From: Brevibacillus porteri
GTDB lineage: Bacteria; Bacillota; Bacilli; Brevibacillales; Brevibacillaceae
Length of the DNA: 64,000 nucleotides
Direction: 5' to 3'
NCBI RefSeq assembly: GCF_003013475.1
Contig: NZ_PXZO01000027.1
Span: 82,214-146,213, forward strand
Shown: piece after piece, positions 35,036 to 44,717 of the stretch
Numbering within the stretch: the stretch's first letter is position 1
Layout of the letters: every line of letters starts with the position of its first letter
Made by a program: the position numbers and the translations under genes
The notes under the pieces: generated by a model
Seen by the model: only the letters and a program-made list of their open reading frames with translations
What the model was told of the DNA's origin: nothing
Databases searched by the model: none

Positions 35036-35971
35036 TTATTGGAGATCCTCAATGGACGAGATGTTCATGTACGAAGGAACCACGAGTCCGATTTTGGTTC
35101 CGTCGAGATTCGGACCCAAATCCTCGATTTGCCCACCAAACTTTTTCAAATAGCTCGTATCTGTAGACGGCAGCCAAGCCGCAACCATCCCATCTACATC
35201 CCCAATGGCCACTCCTGCCCACATCGGTCCAGTCTGCACCTGACTCAATTCGACTTCATACCCCAGCTTCTGCTCCAGCACATGCTCTACAACGTGCGAG
35301 CTGGCAATCTCGGAATCCCATGCTACATAAGCGAGAGTCAGCTTCTCTTTTTGGACAGGCTGTATGCCCTCCACCCATTTCGCTACTTTGACTTCGTTGT
35401 TTTTTACCCATTCCGCAGCGGCCACTTCCGGATCTTTTCCGTCAATCATTTGGACCATGACTGACTCCATATCGGCTGGCTCCCACCAGAACTTATCCAG
35501 AAATTGATAGGCAGCAGGCTGATCCTCTTTCAGCCCTTTGCGCACGATGGTATGGATTTGTTCCGCTCCGCCAAAGCCGTTCTTCGGGTCCTCCAAATAT
35601 TTCAAATCCATCTTTTTAAACATCCAATGCGGCGTCCAGCCCGTAATGATAATCGGTTCCTTCGCTTCGTACGCCTTGATCAAAGCTGCTGTCATCGCTG
35701 CATCGGAGCCTTCAACAAGCTGCCATTTATCCAAGCCATACAGGTTCATGACTTCCTCTGTCTTCACCATCGAGCCTGCTCCTGCGTCGATTCCGATGAT
35801 TTTGTAGTCGAGCTTTTCTCCTAGCGCGTTGTCCGACGTCTCAGAAGGAATAGGACCGACTACCGTTGCTGTCGGTATTTGTGTGCTTGTGTTTTGACTG
35901 GAGCAGCCTGCGAGCCAAGCTGTCGCTCCCATCATCACTGCCAGTAAAGCTGGAACCGCTTTGTTCATCAT
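35036..35971 (-). CDS. opuAC: Glycine betaine-type ABC transporter substrate-binding lipoprotein
   Basis: 311 residues. The lipoprotein signal ends LAGC (lipidated Cys23 counting from 35971). An OpuAC/ProX-type binding domain follows with ITGWTPHWMFKKMDLKYLEDP, whose aromatic residues are typical of quaternary-ammonium pockets, and VAAWLPSTDTSYLKKF. I chose the ATG at 35971 behind AGGAGAG, overlapping the permease stop (ATGA). The much longer open frame upstream is only the permease gene in another frame. Probable substrate: glycine betaine or a relative. Confidence 0.87.
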   Translation of the reverse strand: MMNKAVPALLAVMMGATAWLAGCSSQNTSTQIPTATVVGPIPSETSDNALGEKLDYKIIGIDAGAGSMVKTEEVMNLYGLDKWQLVEGSDAAMTAALIKAYEAKEPIIITGWTPHWMFKKMDLKYLEDPKNGFGGAEQIHTIVRKGLKEDQPAAYQFLDKFWWEPADMESVMVQMIDGKDPEVAAAEWVKNNEVKVAKWVEGIQPVQKEKLTLAYVAWDSEIASSHVVEHVLEQKLGYEVELSQVQTGPMWAGVAIGDVDGMVAAWLPSTDTSYLKKFGGQIEDLGPNLDGTKIGLVVPSYMNISSIEDLQ

Positions 35972-36807
35972 ATGTTTCTCTCCTTTTTTCCTGCATGTTG
36001 AGTAAGCCGATCCAAGACGATAGCGATGATCACGATGGATAGCCCCGCCTCGAATCCTCTTCCTATATCCACTTGCGATACGGCGCGATATACGTCTGCA
36101 CCCAAGCCTTTTGCCCCGATCATAGCCGCTATGACCACCATCGACAGGGCGAGCATGATGCACTGATTGACTCCCGCCAAGATCGTCGATTTCGCATACG
36201 GCAGTTGCACTTTCACGAGCTTTTGCCACCCAGTTGCGCCAAAGGCATCCGCTGCTTCCTCCATTTCCGCTGGCACCTGACGTATGCCTAAGTTCGTGAG
36301 ACGCACAATTGGCGGCAAAGCAAAAATAACGGAGGCAATGACTCCCGGCACCTCACCCAAGCCAAAGAAAAAGATCGCGGGAATCAAGTAAACGAACGCT
36401 GGCATCGTCTGCATCAAATCCAGTATTGGCGTGACCAGATTGCGAAACGTATCGTATCTCGCGCAAAGAATGCCCACCGGAATCCCGATGGCGATCGAAA
36501 TCATGGTGGCAGTGAGGACGAGTCCCAATGTCTCCATCGTTTCATCCCAGTACCCCAGGTTGTGAATGAGAGAAAGTCCGACAACCGTAAAGACCATTGA
36601 CGCTCTCCCTGCAAAAACCCACGCAGCGGCCCCCAGCAGCAAGATGAGAATCAGCGAAGGTATCTCCGCCAAAACCGTGGAACAGTAAGTCACCATCGTA
36701 GAAATGACGATAGACACTGGATCAAACAATACCCCTTTGTACTGGCCCAGCACCTCCACGAACCCTTCCATCCATTCGCCAATCGGCAGCTTAGGCACGA
36801 CGTCCAT
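35968..36807 (-). CDS. opuAB: Glycine betaine-type ABC transporter permease
   Basis: About 279 residues, at least six membrane helices. It has the permease EAA-type loop EEAADAFGATGWQKLVKVQLPYAKSTILAGVNQ and a ProW/OpuAB pattern (MQTMPAFVYLIPAIFFFGLGEVPGVIASVIFALPP). The ATG at 36807 lies behind AGAGGTGA and overlaps the ATPase stop; a GTG at 36810 is the alternative. It overlaps the lipoprotein gene by four bases. Confidence 0.92.
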   Translation of the reverse strand: MDVVPKLPIGEWMEGFVEVLGQYKGVLFDPVSIVISTMVTYCSTVLAEIPSLILILLLGAAAWVFAGRASMVFTVVGLSLIHNLGYWDETMETLGLVLTATMISIAIGIPVGILCARYDTFRNLVTPILDLMQTMPAFVYLIPAIFFFGLGEVPGVIASVIFALPPIVRLTNLGIRQVPAEMEEAADAFGATGWQKLVKVQLPYAKSTILAGVNQCIMLALSMVVIAAMIGAKGLGADVYRAVSQVDIGRGFEAGLSIVIIAIVLDRLTQHAGKKERNI

Positions 36808-38017
36808 CACTCATCACCTCTGCTCTCTGGTGTTCTTGGACATTGACTTTGCCTACCAGCCCGCCTAGCACCGCTCCTTTTACGATGACACCCAACAAAC
36901 GCTGCTGCTCGCCCACTACCGCAATCGGGACGTGCAGGTCTGCCATCATTGGGAACAAACTGTGCAGACGTGCGTCAGGTGAAACAGTAGGGAGGTCGGT
37001 TTTCATAATCGTCTCCAGTGAATCCCCCGTACCGATCGCGAGTGATACGTCATACGCCGTAATCAAGCCGAGCAGTGTGCGCTTTTTGTCCACGACGTAC
37101 AAGCTGGACACGCCGTTATCCATCATGAGTTGCAGCGCCACTCGAGCCCCTTTGTCAGGCGTGATTGCTTCTGCCCGTTTCATCACATTTTCAGCAACGA
37201 GCACTCTGGACAGGTCGGCATCCTCGACGAACTTCCGCACGAATTCATCCGCTGGGTCTGCCATGATTTCTTCCGGGCGGCCGATCTGAATGATCTGTCC
37301 GTCTTTCATAAAGGCAATCCGATCACCCAGCCTCAACGCCTCGTGCAAGTCATGTGTAATGAACAGGATCGTCTTTTTCATCGTCATCTGAAGCTCCAGT
37401 AGCTCATCCTGCATGTCTTTTCGAATGAGCGGGTCCAGTGCACTGAACGCTTCGTCCATCAAGAGAATATCTGGATTATTAGCCAACGCCCGCGCCAATC
37501 CGACTCGCTGGCGCATCCCTCCGCTCAATTGATCCGGGTACGCATTTTCCCACTCGGTTAACCCAACGAGCGCAAGCGCTTCCCGTGCTTTTTCTTGCCG
37601 GAGCCCTGGTGGTACTTGTTGAATCTCCAAACCGAACTCGACGTTTTCTCGTACCGTCCGCTGCGGAAACAGGGCGAAGTTTTGGAAAACCATCCCGAGC
37701 TTCTTCCTCCTCACCTCGCGCAAAGCCGATGCCTTCATGTCCACGATCTCTTCTCCATCGATCTCGATGCTTCCACTCGTTGGATCAATCAGTCGATTAC
37801 ACAGTCGGATTAAGGTTGATTTGCCGCTGCCGGACAGGCCCATGATCACGAAGATTTCACCTTCCTCGACTTCAAAGCTGACCTGATTCACCCCGATAGA
37901 CTGGCCCGTTTGCTTGTAAATTTGTTCTTTCGTACGTCCTTCTGCCAGTAGCTTCAAGGCCAGCTCGGGCTGCTTGCCGAACACTTTTGTCAGTTGATAG
38001 ACCTTCATTTTGGGCAT
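36791..38017 (-). CDS. opuAA: Glycine betaine-type ABC transporter ATPase with CBS domains
   Basis: 408 residues. ABC domain: Walker A GLSGSGKST, signature LSGGMRQRVGLARAL, Walker B ILLMDEAFSALDP. Two C-terminal CBS motifs follow (about 280-395: VAENVMKRAEAITPDKG, SLYVVDKKRTLLGLITAYDV, LHSLFPMMADLHVPIAVVGEQQRLLGVI). In OpuA/OpuC-type carriers such CBS pairs bind c-di-AMP and inhibit transport. I chose the ATG at 38017 behind GAGGG. With the riboswitch, c-di-AMP could act on both synthesis and activity. Confidence 0.92.
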   Translation of the reverse strand: MPKMKVYQLTKVFGKQPELALKLLAEGRTKEQIYKQTGQSIGVNQVSFEVEEGEIFVIMGLSGSGKSTLIRLCNRLIDPTSGSIEIDGEEIVDMKASALREVRRKKLGMVFQNFALFPQRTVRENVEFGLEIQQVPPGLRQEKAREALALVGLTEWENAYPDQLSGGMRQRVGLARALANNPDILLMDEAFSALDPLIRKDMQDELLELQMTMKKTILFITHDLHEALRLGDRIAFMKDGQIIQIGRPEEIMADPADEFVRKFVEDADLSRVLVAENVMKRAEAITPDKGARVALQLMMDNGVSSLYVVDKKRTLLGLITAYDVSLAIGTGDSLETIMKTDLPTVSPDARLHSLFPMMADLHVPIAVVGEQQRLLGVIVKGAVLGGLVGKVNVQEHQRAEVMSDGRRA

Positions 38018-38289
38018 GGTATCCCTCATCCTTCGTTTTTTCGTAAATGCAAAAAGCCTGCGAAGTTTCCACACTCCAGCAAAACCAAGCATGCACGCTT
38101 GATTTTTACTCGTGTTGAAAATCCGCAGGCTTACGTAATACCTGGCATCCCTTTTCAGGACTCCCTGTACTCTGTCTTCCTGATTTCGATTGTCAGCGGT
38201 TTATGTCGTACCGACTGCCTCCCAGCGATCCACACGTTTTTCGATAACGTCTGTATGGCGTAAGCTGCTCATCGGTATATCCATAAAAA

Positions 38290-38353
38290 ATAGGCCGATC
38301 CATCCTTTTTCTCCAGAACAAAGGTCCCAAAGAAAAAGCCTGCATCGGCCTAT
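38290..38353 (-). terminator. Intrinsic terminator of the opu riboswitch
   Basis: Minus-strand stem ATAGGCCGAT/ATCGGCCTAT followed by TTTTTT. An inner stem CTTTTTCT/AGAAAAAG extends it. It lies between aptamer and opuAA. Confidence 0.8.
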
Positions 38354-38423
38354 CACACGCCCGCAAGGAATCCCCTTGTTGCGTATTATATGCCTAGACT
38401 TTATCCATCCATGACCTTCCCTG

Positions 38424-38553
38424 CTTTGGCCGACGAGGTTAGCTGACGGGTAGGATGGCAGAGAAGACTTTTCCTCATCCCTCCTGATCACTCAGGATTA
38501 ACCCCAAAAGATTGGTTCCCCCGCTTCCGAAAATCTCGGAACTAGGCCGTATG
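38424..38553 (-). ncRNA. ydaO-type c-di-AMP riboswitch (opuA)
   Basis: Minus strand shows the same ordered core as the kdp aptamer: TTCCGAGATTTTCGGAA hairpin, GGGGGAACC, GGGGTTAATCC, GGATGAGG, then ACCCGTCAGCTAACCTCGTCGGC. A 10-bp terminator follows. The control of an osmolyte importer by this class is well established. Confidence 0.92.
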
Positions 38554-38586
38554 TGTTGTTTCTTGATTAAGCTTGATTGTGATTTG

Positions 38587-38615
38587 ATTATACGCTCGCT
38601 TCCAGTTATTGTGAA
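38587..38615 (-). promoter_or_regulatory. Promoter of the riboswitch-opu transcript
   Basis: Minus strand TTCACA (38610-38615), 17 bases, TATAAT (38587-38592), about 35 bp before the aptamer. Confidence 0.7.
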
Positions 38616-38736
38616 CGTTCGTTTAGCACGGTTTTAACCGGACTTTGTCTTTCTTTATGAATCGGATTGGATTAGCTCTCGGTTACTCATTCGATTAAAG
38701 GAATCGTGCGTTATTCTCTCTCGCATGTGGGGTGGG

Positions 38737-38940
38737 GAGGAAACAGGAGAAAACGCTCAGCTTCTTGGAACACCTGCGAGGGAGCATGGGTGCCCGGCTC
38801 CGTGAAAAAAAGCGAAACCGCGTCCAAAGTAGTCCATTCAAGATGTGTCTCAGAGGTGGACGCTAAAGGCAGTTTCTCTTTTTTTTACTGCGCCTCGGTA
38901 GGTGTGTCCAAAGATCTTGGCTTATTTCTCCTGTTTCCTC
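38737..38940. repeat. 204-bp fold-back element
   Basis: Perfect 16-bp inverted ends (GAGGAAACAGGAGAAA and its complement at 38925-38940). Nested hairpins lie inside: GGAGC...GCTCC, GCGTCC (38820-38825)...GGACGC (38858-38863) and GGCAGT...ACTGC. No ORF. It sits in the gene-free 640 bp between the opu promoter and the copZ terminator. Confidence 0.55.
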
Positions 38941-39020
38941 TACAAGCTGTTGGGATTCTACATGCATTTAATGAAGCACCCCCTTGAATGCTGCTTTCAA
39001 GATGTAAACAATAGTCGCTT

Positions 39021-39223
39021 GGGAAGAAGAACATTTCCAGTCCTAGCGCCTCTGGAGCCCAACTCAGCGTAGAAATGAATGGCGGGGGTTGTCAGCTTCA
39101 ACCTCTGCGAATACATCTTCGAAACTCTACTTTTGAAGCGCTCCCGACATTCATTTCGCAGCGGACAGTCTAACCCCTTGCGGGGCGTAGGCCGAAGCGT
39201 AGACTGGAAATGGGCTTCTTCCC
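39021..39223. repeat. 203-bp fold-back element
   Basis: Inverted ends GGGAAGAAG-NN-CATTTCCAGTC (20 of 22 positions pair). A nested pair GAAATGAATG/CATTCATTTC lies within. No ORF. Its flanks (CTTTCAAGATGTAAACAA on the left, CTTCTTCCCC...CTACAGC on the right) occur joined together at 42396-42440. Confidence 0.55.
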
Positions 39224-39255
39224 CTCCCCTACAGCTACTCCAAGCAAAACAGCCA

Positions 39256-39294
39256 AAAAGCTCCCGCCTCATGGAATCAGGCAGGAGCTTTTTT
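39256..39294. terminator. Terminator of the copZ-copA operon
   Basis: Stem AAAAGCTCCTGCCT/AGGCGGGAGCTTTT (one mismatch), T runs on both strands. Confidence 0.8.
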
Positions 39295-39314
39295 CGATAG
39301 TAATAGCACGATGC

Positions 39315-39515
39315 TTAAACGACGTCGTAGCCTTGGTCTTCGATTGCTTCTTTTACTGCTTCGAGTGTCAATGTGCTCTCATTGTAGGAAACATCAACCT
39401 TTTTATCAGCCAAGTGCACTTTGCCTTCTGCACCCAGTTCTTTCAATGTATTCTCGATGCGCGCTACGCATTTGTTGCAAGACATACCTTCTACGTTCAA
39501 TGTGATATTTGTCAT
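39315..39515 (-). CDS. copZ: Copper chaperone CopZ
   Basis: 66 residues; a single heavy-metal-associated domain with the metal-binding GMSCNKC near the N-terminus and the fold's EAIEDQGYDV near the end. It would deliver Cu(I) to CopA. I chose the ATG at 39515, 10 bases after AAGGAG; a TTG two codons earlier is possible. It lies 65 bp after copA on the same strand. Confidence 0.92.
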   Translation of the reverse strand: MTNITLNVEGMSCNKCVARIENTLKELGAEGKVHLADKKVDVSYNESTLTLEAVKEAIEDQGYDVV

Positions 39516-39580
39516 GATCAAATCTCTCCTTACATTTTATGTTGTATAGGTAAGGCGGACAAAGCCGCTTGTTACTGTTG

Positions 39581-42001
39581 TTACAGCTTCACTCGTTGCA
39601 GTCTCAGTGCGTTGAGTACAACGGATACGGAGCTGAAGGCCATTGCAGCACCGGCAAGCCATGGAGCGAGGAAGCCAATTGCGGCAATCGGGATGCCCAA
39701 GGTGTTGTAGGCCAGTGCCCAGAACAGGTTTTGCTTGATGTTGCGGATGGTGAGTTTGCTCATCTCGATGGCGTCTGCGACACTGGTCAGTTCGCCGCGC
39801 ATCAAGGTAATATCGGCTGCTTCCATAGCCACATCTGTACCTGTACCGATTGCCATACCGACGTCAGCGGTAGCGAGTGCAGGAGCATCGTTGATACCAT
39901 CGCCGACCATCGCAACTTTTTTGCCTTGTTCTTGCAGTTTTTTCACTTCTGCGGCCTTGCCTTCAGGCAGGACTTCTGCGATGACGTGATCGATTCCTGC
40001 TTCACGGGCAATGGCCTCAGCAGTTTGACGGTTGTCACCGGTCATCATGATCACAGTCAATCCCATTGCTTTCATGCGTTGAACAGCTTCCTTGGAGGTC
40101 GGTTTGATCGTATCCGCTACGGCAATCAAGCCAGCGAGCTTGCCTTCGACGACTGCGAGCATCGCCGTTTTACCGGAGCGCTCCAGTGCCAGCATGGTAT
40201 CAGACACTGCTTGATACGAAATTTGATGTTTTTCCAGCAAGCGGCGGGTACCGACGAGTACTTCTTTGCCAGCGACGGTTGCCTGGATACCGAAACCAGG
40301 AATGGCTTCAAAAGAATCTGTATTCGTCAAGGTGATTCCTTTATCTGCAATTCCGCGAACGATGGCTTGAGCCAATGGGTGCTCGGAATTTTTCTCAGCG
40401 GCGCCGACCAAAGAGAGTAGCTCTTGTTCTTCGATATCAATGGCAATGACGTCTGTCAGTTCTGGCTCGCCTTTGGTTACAGTCCCTGTTTTATCGAGGA
40501 CGATCGTATCCAGGTGGTGAGCAGTCTCCAGATGCTCCCCGCCTTTGAACAAGATGCCCAACTCAGCTGCGCGTCCAGAGCCCGCCATGATCGAGGTCGG
40601 TGTTGCCAGACCGAGGGCGCACGGGCATGCGATTACGAGTACAGCAATTGCTTTCTCCAAAGCCTCACCGAAGTTGCCAGGTATAACGAAGAAGTACCAG
40701 ATCAAGAAGGTAAGAATGGCAATCCCTACGACGATTGGGACAAAAATCCCCGAGATGCTGTCAGCTACGCGCTGAATCGGTGCTTTAGTTCCTTGTGCTT
40801 CTTCCACTACTTTAATGATTTGCGCCAGAGCCGTTTCTTTTCCGACTTTGGTTGCCTGGACCTTCAAAAAGCCGTTTTTGTTCAAGGTGGCGCCGATGAC
40901 GGTATCGCCTGCGGCTTTATCCACCGGAATACTTTCGCCAGTCAGCATGGACTCATCCACTGCGGACTGTCCTTCCATGACGATGCCATCGACAGGTACT
41001 TTGTCGCCCGGCTTCACGTGAACAACGTCGCCCAGTCTCACTTCTTCTACAGGAATGGTCATTTCGACGCCATCCCGTACGACTATTGCTGTTTTTGCTT
41101 GCAAGCCCATCAGCTTGCGGATCGCTTCCGAAGAGCGTCCCTTTGCTTTCATCTCAAACAATTTACCCAAGACGATCAACGTGATCAGTACCGCACTCGT
41201 CTCAAAGTACAGCTCCAGCATATGGCCGCCATGAGCACCGATGGAGTTGATCGCGACCCATAAACTGTAGAAATAAGCAGCTGAGGTACCGAGAGCAACC
41301 AGCACATCCATGTTAGCACTCTTGTTGCGAAGGGCTTTGAAAGCTCCCACGTAAAACTGTGCTCCGATGATGAATTGTACAGGTGTTGCCAATGCGAGCT
41401 GTACCCACGGATTCATCAAGATTTCAGGCAGCCAGATAAACGAGGTGAAGGAAAAGTGGCTCACCATCGACCAGAGCAGCGGGAGCGACAGAATCGCGGA
41501 AATCCAGAACTTGCGGGTCTGCCGTTTGATTTCTTCCTGGCGACGATCTACTTTTTCTTCTTCTTTTCCTTCTTCCTTGCGAGTCGCCTGATACCCTAGC
41601 TTTTCTACCTTTTGAATAATGTCCGTCACACTTACCTGTGATGAATCGTACTCGACAGTGGCTGTTTCCATCGCCAGGTTCACGTTAGCCTTCAGAACCC
41701 CAGCTGTTTTGTTCAAACCTTTTTCGATCCGTGTGGAGCAAGCCGCACATGTCATTCCCGAGATGTTTAGCTCCACCTTGTCAGTGACGACACCATAGCC
41801 GAGCGATTCAATTTTGGAGCGGATGTCGTCGATGTTCGTTTTCGATGGATCGAACACGACTGTGGATTTTTCCAAGGCCAGATTGACGTTGGCAGTCTCC
41901 ACTCCCTCCATTTTTCCCAGGCCCTTTTCGATGCGCAGTGCACAAGCTGCGCAAGTCATCCCTGAGATTGCGACTGTTGCCTCTGCTGTTTTGGCACTCA
42001 T
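39581..42001 (-). CDS. copA: Copper-exporting P-type ATPase CopA
   Basis: 806 residues. Two N-terminal metal-binding domains carry GMTCAAC (Cys17/Cys20 and Cys85/Cys88). Then come [11 protein letters not shown], the Cu-translocating [15 protein letters not shown], phosphorylation site [14 protein letters not shown], and [16 protein letters not shown]. This is a type IB Cu+ exporter. The ATG follows GGAGGG. Two CsoR-type operators and a promoter lie upstream. The csoR gene is not in the window. Confidence 0.96.
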   Translation of the reverse strand: MSAKTAEATVAISGMTCAACALRIEKGLGKMEGVETANVNLALEKSTVVFDPSKTNIDDIRSKIESLGYGVVTDKVELNISGMTCAACSTRIEKGLNKTAGVLKANVNLAMETATVEYDSSQVSVTDIIQKVEKLGYQATRKEEGKEEEKVDRRQEEIKRQTRKFWISAILSLPLLWSMVSHFSFTSFIWLPEILMNPWVQLALATPVQFIIGAQFYVGAFKALRNKSANMDVLVALGTSAAYFYSLWVAINSIGAHGGHMLELYFETSAVLITLIVLGKLFEMKAKGRSSEAIRKLMGLQAKTAIVVRDGVEMTIPVEEVRLGDVVHVKPGDKVPVDGIVMEGQSAVDESMLTGESIPVDKAAGDTVIGATLNKNGFLKVQATKVGKETALAQIIKVVEEAQGTKAPIQRVADSISGIFVPIVVGIAILTFLIWYFFVIPGNFGEALEKAIAVLVIACPCALGLATPTSIMAGSGRAAELGILFKGGEHLETAHHLDTIVLDKTGTVTKGEPELTDVIAIDIEEQELLSLVGAAEKNSEHPLAQAIVRGIADKGITLTNTDSFEAIPGFGIQATVAGKEVLVGTRRLLEKHQISYQAVSDTMLALERSGKTAMLAVVEGKLAGLIAVADTIKPTSKEAVQRMKAMGLTVIMMTGDNRQTAEAIAREAGIDHVIAEVLPEGKAAEVKKLQEQGKKVAMVGDGINDAPALATADVGMAIGTGTDVAMEAADITLMRGELTSVADAIEMSKLTIRNIKQNLFWALAYNTLGIPIAAIGFLAPWLAGAAMAFSSVSVVLNALRLQRVKL

Positions 42002-42015
42002 TTTAATCCCTCCAA

Positions 42016-42032
42016 ATACCCTCGAGGGGTAT
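42016..42032. promoter_or_regulatory. CsoR-type operator, proximal
   Basis: ATACCC-TCGAG-GGGTAT palindrome just before the copA ribosome binding site; matches the ATACCC...GGGTAT CsoR consensus. Confidence 0.65.
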
Positions 42033-42078
42033 ATTTTATCGTATCGTTTCCCTTACGTTGTTTCCTGTTCACACCCTT

Positions 42079-42108
42079 ACTATACAATACCCCCTCTGGG
42101 TATATCAA
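42079..42108 (-). promoter_or_regulatory. copA promoter with CsoR-type operator in the spacer
   Basis: Minus strand TTGATA (42103-42108), 18 bases, TATAGT (42079-42084). The spacer holds a second ATACCC...GGGTAT site (42087-42103), the usual placement for CsoR repression. Confidence 0.7.
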
Positions 42109-42455
42109 GCGCTTTTTTCAATTTTTTTCTAAATGGGCTTTATGTGCTGAAAACACAGGGAGAAATGATGGGTGGTCCACTATCCTTGGTGCCGGACGAA
42201 GCCCTGCCACATGTTTTCCAGTCGCCTTTTTCCTCACTTCGTTCGGGCGGTCTCCTTCCAAACATATGGCAGTACTTCTTAACAGCGAGGATTTTGGCCG
42301 CGCTTTTAAACCATAATGCGAGTTTGTTCGGAGGAGTTACAACCAAGATAATTTTTTGAATTTGAGGGAGTCTTCTAAGTAACCCTCTTGAGACAGCTTT
42401 CAAGATGTTAACAACAGCTTCTTCCCCCCACTACAGCCGCTAAAAAACAAAAAAA
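42109..42455. other. Gene-free region with a repeat remnant
   Basis: No credible gene; the 87-codon minus-strand frame here lacks a ribosome binding site and any recognisable domain. At 42380-42440 a segment shared with the flanks of the 39021-39223 element appears: CTTGA...TCAAG pairing, then CTTTCAAGATGTTAACAACA joined to GCTTCTTCCCC and CTACAGC. Confidence 0.4.
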
Positions 42456-42476
42456 GCCCCCGGATTAACCGGGAGC
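42456..42476 (-). terminator. Terminator of the psuKG operon
   Basis: Minus-strand stem GCTCCCGG/CCGGGGGC, then seven T. Confidence 0.85.
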
Positions 42477-42499
42477 AATTGTTCGATCTTCGCTCTCTC

Positions 42500-43426
42500 T
42501 TATTTACCTTGATTCGCTTCTTTCTGATAAGCTACCGCGATTTTCGCAGCTACTTCAGCATTGTGTTTCACCAGCGCGATGTTCGTTGCCAAGCTCTTGC
42601 CTTCTGTCAGCTTTTTCACTTTATCGAGCATGAATGGCGTTACCTGTTTACCCGCAATGTTGTTTTCTTTTGCTTCTGCGAGTGCTTTTTGGATCACTGC
42701 CTCGATTTCCTGGTGATTCAGTGCATCGGATTCTGGTACTGGGTTCGCGATAATCATACCGCCTTTGAGTCCCAGATCCCATTTAGTGTTCATCATTTTA
42801 CCGACTTCTTCCGGTGTATCGATGCGCATGTCTACGCCAAATCCGCTTTCGCGAGCGAAGAAGGATGGGAATTCATCTGTGCGGTAGCCCACAACTGGTA
42901 CACCTTGCGTTTCCAAATATTCGAGTGTGCGGCCGATATCGAGGATCGATTTCGCACCTGCGCATACTACAGCTACATCTGTTTGCGCCAACTCAGTCAG
43001 GTCAGCAGATACGTCCCAAGTGATTTCACCTTCACGGTGTACCCCGCCGATACCGCCAGTTGCAAACATGTGGATGCCAGCCATCTCAGCTGCGATCATG
43101 GTAGCGGCTACTGTAGTCGCACCGATTTTACCACTAGCCAAAATGTAAGCGAAGTCGCGACGGCTTACTTTTGCTACATTTTTGTTCGTCGCAAACTCTT
43201 CCAGCTCGCTGTCAGTCAAACCGATTTTGATTTTGCCGTCCATGATCCCGATCGTAGCTGGTACGGCACCGTTGTCGCGAATGATTTGCTCTACTTCTTT
43301 TGCCATTTCAATGTTTTGCGGATATGGCATACCGTGAGAAATAATCGTCGTCTCCAGCGCAACTACCGGTAGGTTGTTCTCCAGTGCGTGGCGTACTTCC
43401 TCAGTAAAGGTCAAATATTGTTTCAT
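42500..43426 (-). CDS. psuG: Pseudouridine-5'-phosphate glycosidase
   Basis: 308 residues. PsuG splits pseudouridine 5'-phosphate into uracil and ribose 5-phosphate. Family motifs: [48 protein letters not shown], and the C-terminal [28 protein letters not shown]. The ATG follows AAAGGAG, 3 bp after psuK. Together they degrade pseudouridine from RNA turnover. Confidence 0.95.
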   Translation of the reverse strand: MKQYLTFTEEVRHALENNLPVVALETTIISHGMPYPQNIEMAKEVEQIIRDNGAVPATIGIMDGKIKIGLTDSELEEFATNKNVAKVSRRDFAYILASGKIGATTVAATMIAAEMAGIHMFATGGIGGVHREGEITWDVSADLTELAQTDVAVVCAGAKSILDIGRTLEYLETQGVPVVGYRTDEFPSFFARESGFGVDMRIDTPEEVGKMMNTKWDLGLKGGMIIANPVPESDALNHQEIEAVIQKALAEAKENNIAGKQVTPFMLDKVKKLTEGKSLATNIALVKHNAEVAAKIAVAYQKEANQGK

Positions 43427-43429
43427 CTC

Positions 43430-44530
43430 TTATCGCTCCTTTTCGAATTGTTCTACGGCCAGTTCCAATTGTTCTGCTTTTAATAGAGGAGATACGGACT
43501 GCTCTGTTTGCAATGTCAGAGCGGATGCTGCCAATCCAAGGCGGCACGCTCTCTGGAAAGACTCTCCGTTTACAATGCCATACAAGAGTCCCGACGCGAA
43601 CGCATCTCCCGCACCTGTTACATCTACCACTTCCGTTGGATATGGAGACATATGCTCCTCCAGGTCCTCGGATTGATAGTAAATTCCTTCTTCGCCCAAG
43701 GTCACGATGACGTGCTTGACGCCTCGTTCCCTGATCTTGCGGCAAGCCTCGGCGCATTCTTCGATCGTCGTGATCTTCATGCCAGCCATCAGCTCGGCTT
43801 CTTCGCGATTCGGCAAAATCGCTTCTACTCCGTCCAATTGCTGTGGGAGCTTCTTAGCTTTAATGGAAGAGACCGGGTCAACGAAGAGCAGGATGTTTTC
43901 CTCCCGGCAACGTTCGATGATGTAGGCCAAGCAGTCCGCCGGAATGTTTGTATCGATGAAAACCACATGGGCTGCTGCAATGTGCGACCATTTCTCCGCG
44001 AACATCTCTGGTGTAAGAGCATCGTAAATATCCATGTTCGCCAAGGAAACAACCATCTCGCCATCAATATCGAGAAGAGCGGTATACGTTCCTGTCCGCT
44101 GTGTAGGCAGTCTCCACACTTGGCTGATGTGTACCCCGTGCTTTTTCGTCTCCTGCAAGAGCCATTCGCCTTCCTTGTCCTCACCAATGCTGGTGATGAG
44201 TGACGTATTGCAGCCAAGACGACCGAGGTTCTCCGCGATATTCCGTGCCACCCCTCCACACGATTCCATAATCGTTACTGGATTGGATGACTGTAGACGC
44301 ACCTGTTGCTTGCCGCGTGCTTTGCGGTCCAGGTTGGCCCCACCGATACAAGCAATCATTCCTTCATCACGAAGTACGTAAGCCCGTCCTTTGATTTCCC
44401 CGCGTTTGGTCAACTGTGCAATGTAGCCAGCTACCGCTGAACGTGAGATGCCAATCAGATCAGCCAGCTCCTGTTGCGTGATAAAAGGATTTTGCCGGAT
44501 ATGATGAAGGATCTGCATGTCTTTTTCCAC
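43430..44530 (-). CDS. psuK: HTH-fused PfkB-family pseudouridine kinase
   Basis: About 366 residues. An N-terminal winged helix (about 1-50, NPFITQQELADLIGISRSAVAGYIAQL) is fused to a PfkB sugar/nucleoside kinase domain with MIACIGGANLDRKA, CGGVARNIAENLGRLG, and the ATP/catalytic site VDVTGAGDAFASG. Pairing with psuG identifies the substrate as pseudouridine. The HTH may let the kinase regulate its own operon. I chose the GTG at 44530, six bases after AGGAGG; the ATG at 44536 touches the ribosome binding site. Confidence 0.9.
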   Translation of the reverse strand: MEKDMQILHHIRQNPFITQQELADLIGISRSAVAGYIAQLTKRGEIKGRAYVLRDEGMIACIGGANLDRKARGKQQVRLQSSNPVTIMESCGGVARNIAENLGRLGCNTSLITSIGEDKEGEWLLQETKKHGVHISQVWRLPTQRTGTYTALLDIDGEMVVSLANMDIYDALTPEMFAEKWSHIAAAHVVFIDTNIPADCLAYIIERCREENILLFVDPVSSIKAKKLPQQLDGVEAILPNREEAELMAGMKITTIEECAEACRKIRERGVKHVIVTLGEEGIYYQSEDLEEHMSPYPTEVVDVTGAGDAFASGLLYGIVNGESFQRACRLGLAASALTLQTEQSVSPLLKAEQLELAVEQFEKER

Positions 44531-44641
44531 GGTCATCCTCCTTTCTTCTGTTTCTCTTTCACAGCTTGTTTACAAACAAAAGTTTATCACGAAGACAACT
44601 GTTTGTACAGGCGTGTTTTTCATTTTATTTTTTATCTCAAT

Positions 44642-44670
44642 TTGACAAATGTAAATACGAGAGGTAGGAT
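44642..44670 (+). promoter_or_regulatory. Promoter of the MhqR-like gene
   Basis: TTGACA (44642-44647), 17 bases, TAGGAT (44665-44670); an operator follows immediately. Confidence 0.65.
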
Positions 44671-44688
44671 TATCTTAAATTAAAGATA
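44671..44688. promoter_or_regulatory. MhqR-like operator 1
   Basis: TATCTTAAATTAAAGATA, an 18-bp inverted repeat over the probable transcription start of the marR gene. It resembles the B. subtilis MhqR box (TATCTCGAATTCGAGATA). Confidence 0.65.
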
Positions 44689-44717
44689 TCGAAGTTTCGA
44701 TGAATAGGAGGGTCCAT

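Noticed and set aside
35972..36229. N-terminal extension of the osmolyte-binding protein by 86 codons
   Set aside because: These codons lie inside the permease gene in another frame; the lipoprotein signal and AGGAGAG place the start at 35971.
42140..42403. 87-codon minus-strand frame in the copA-psuG gap
   Set aside because: No ribosome binding site, no recognisable domain, and it runs through repeat-like sequence.
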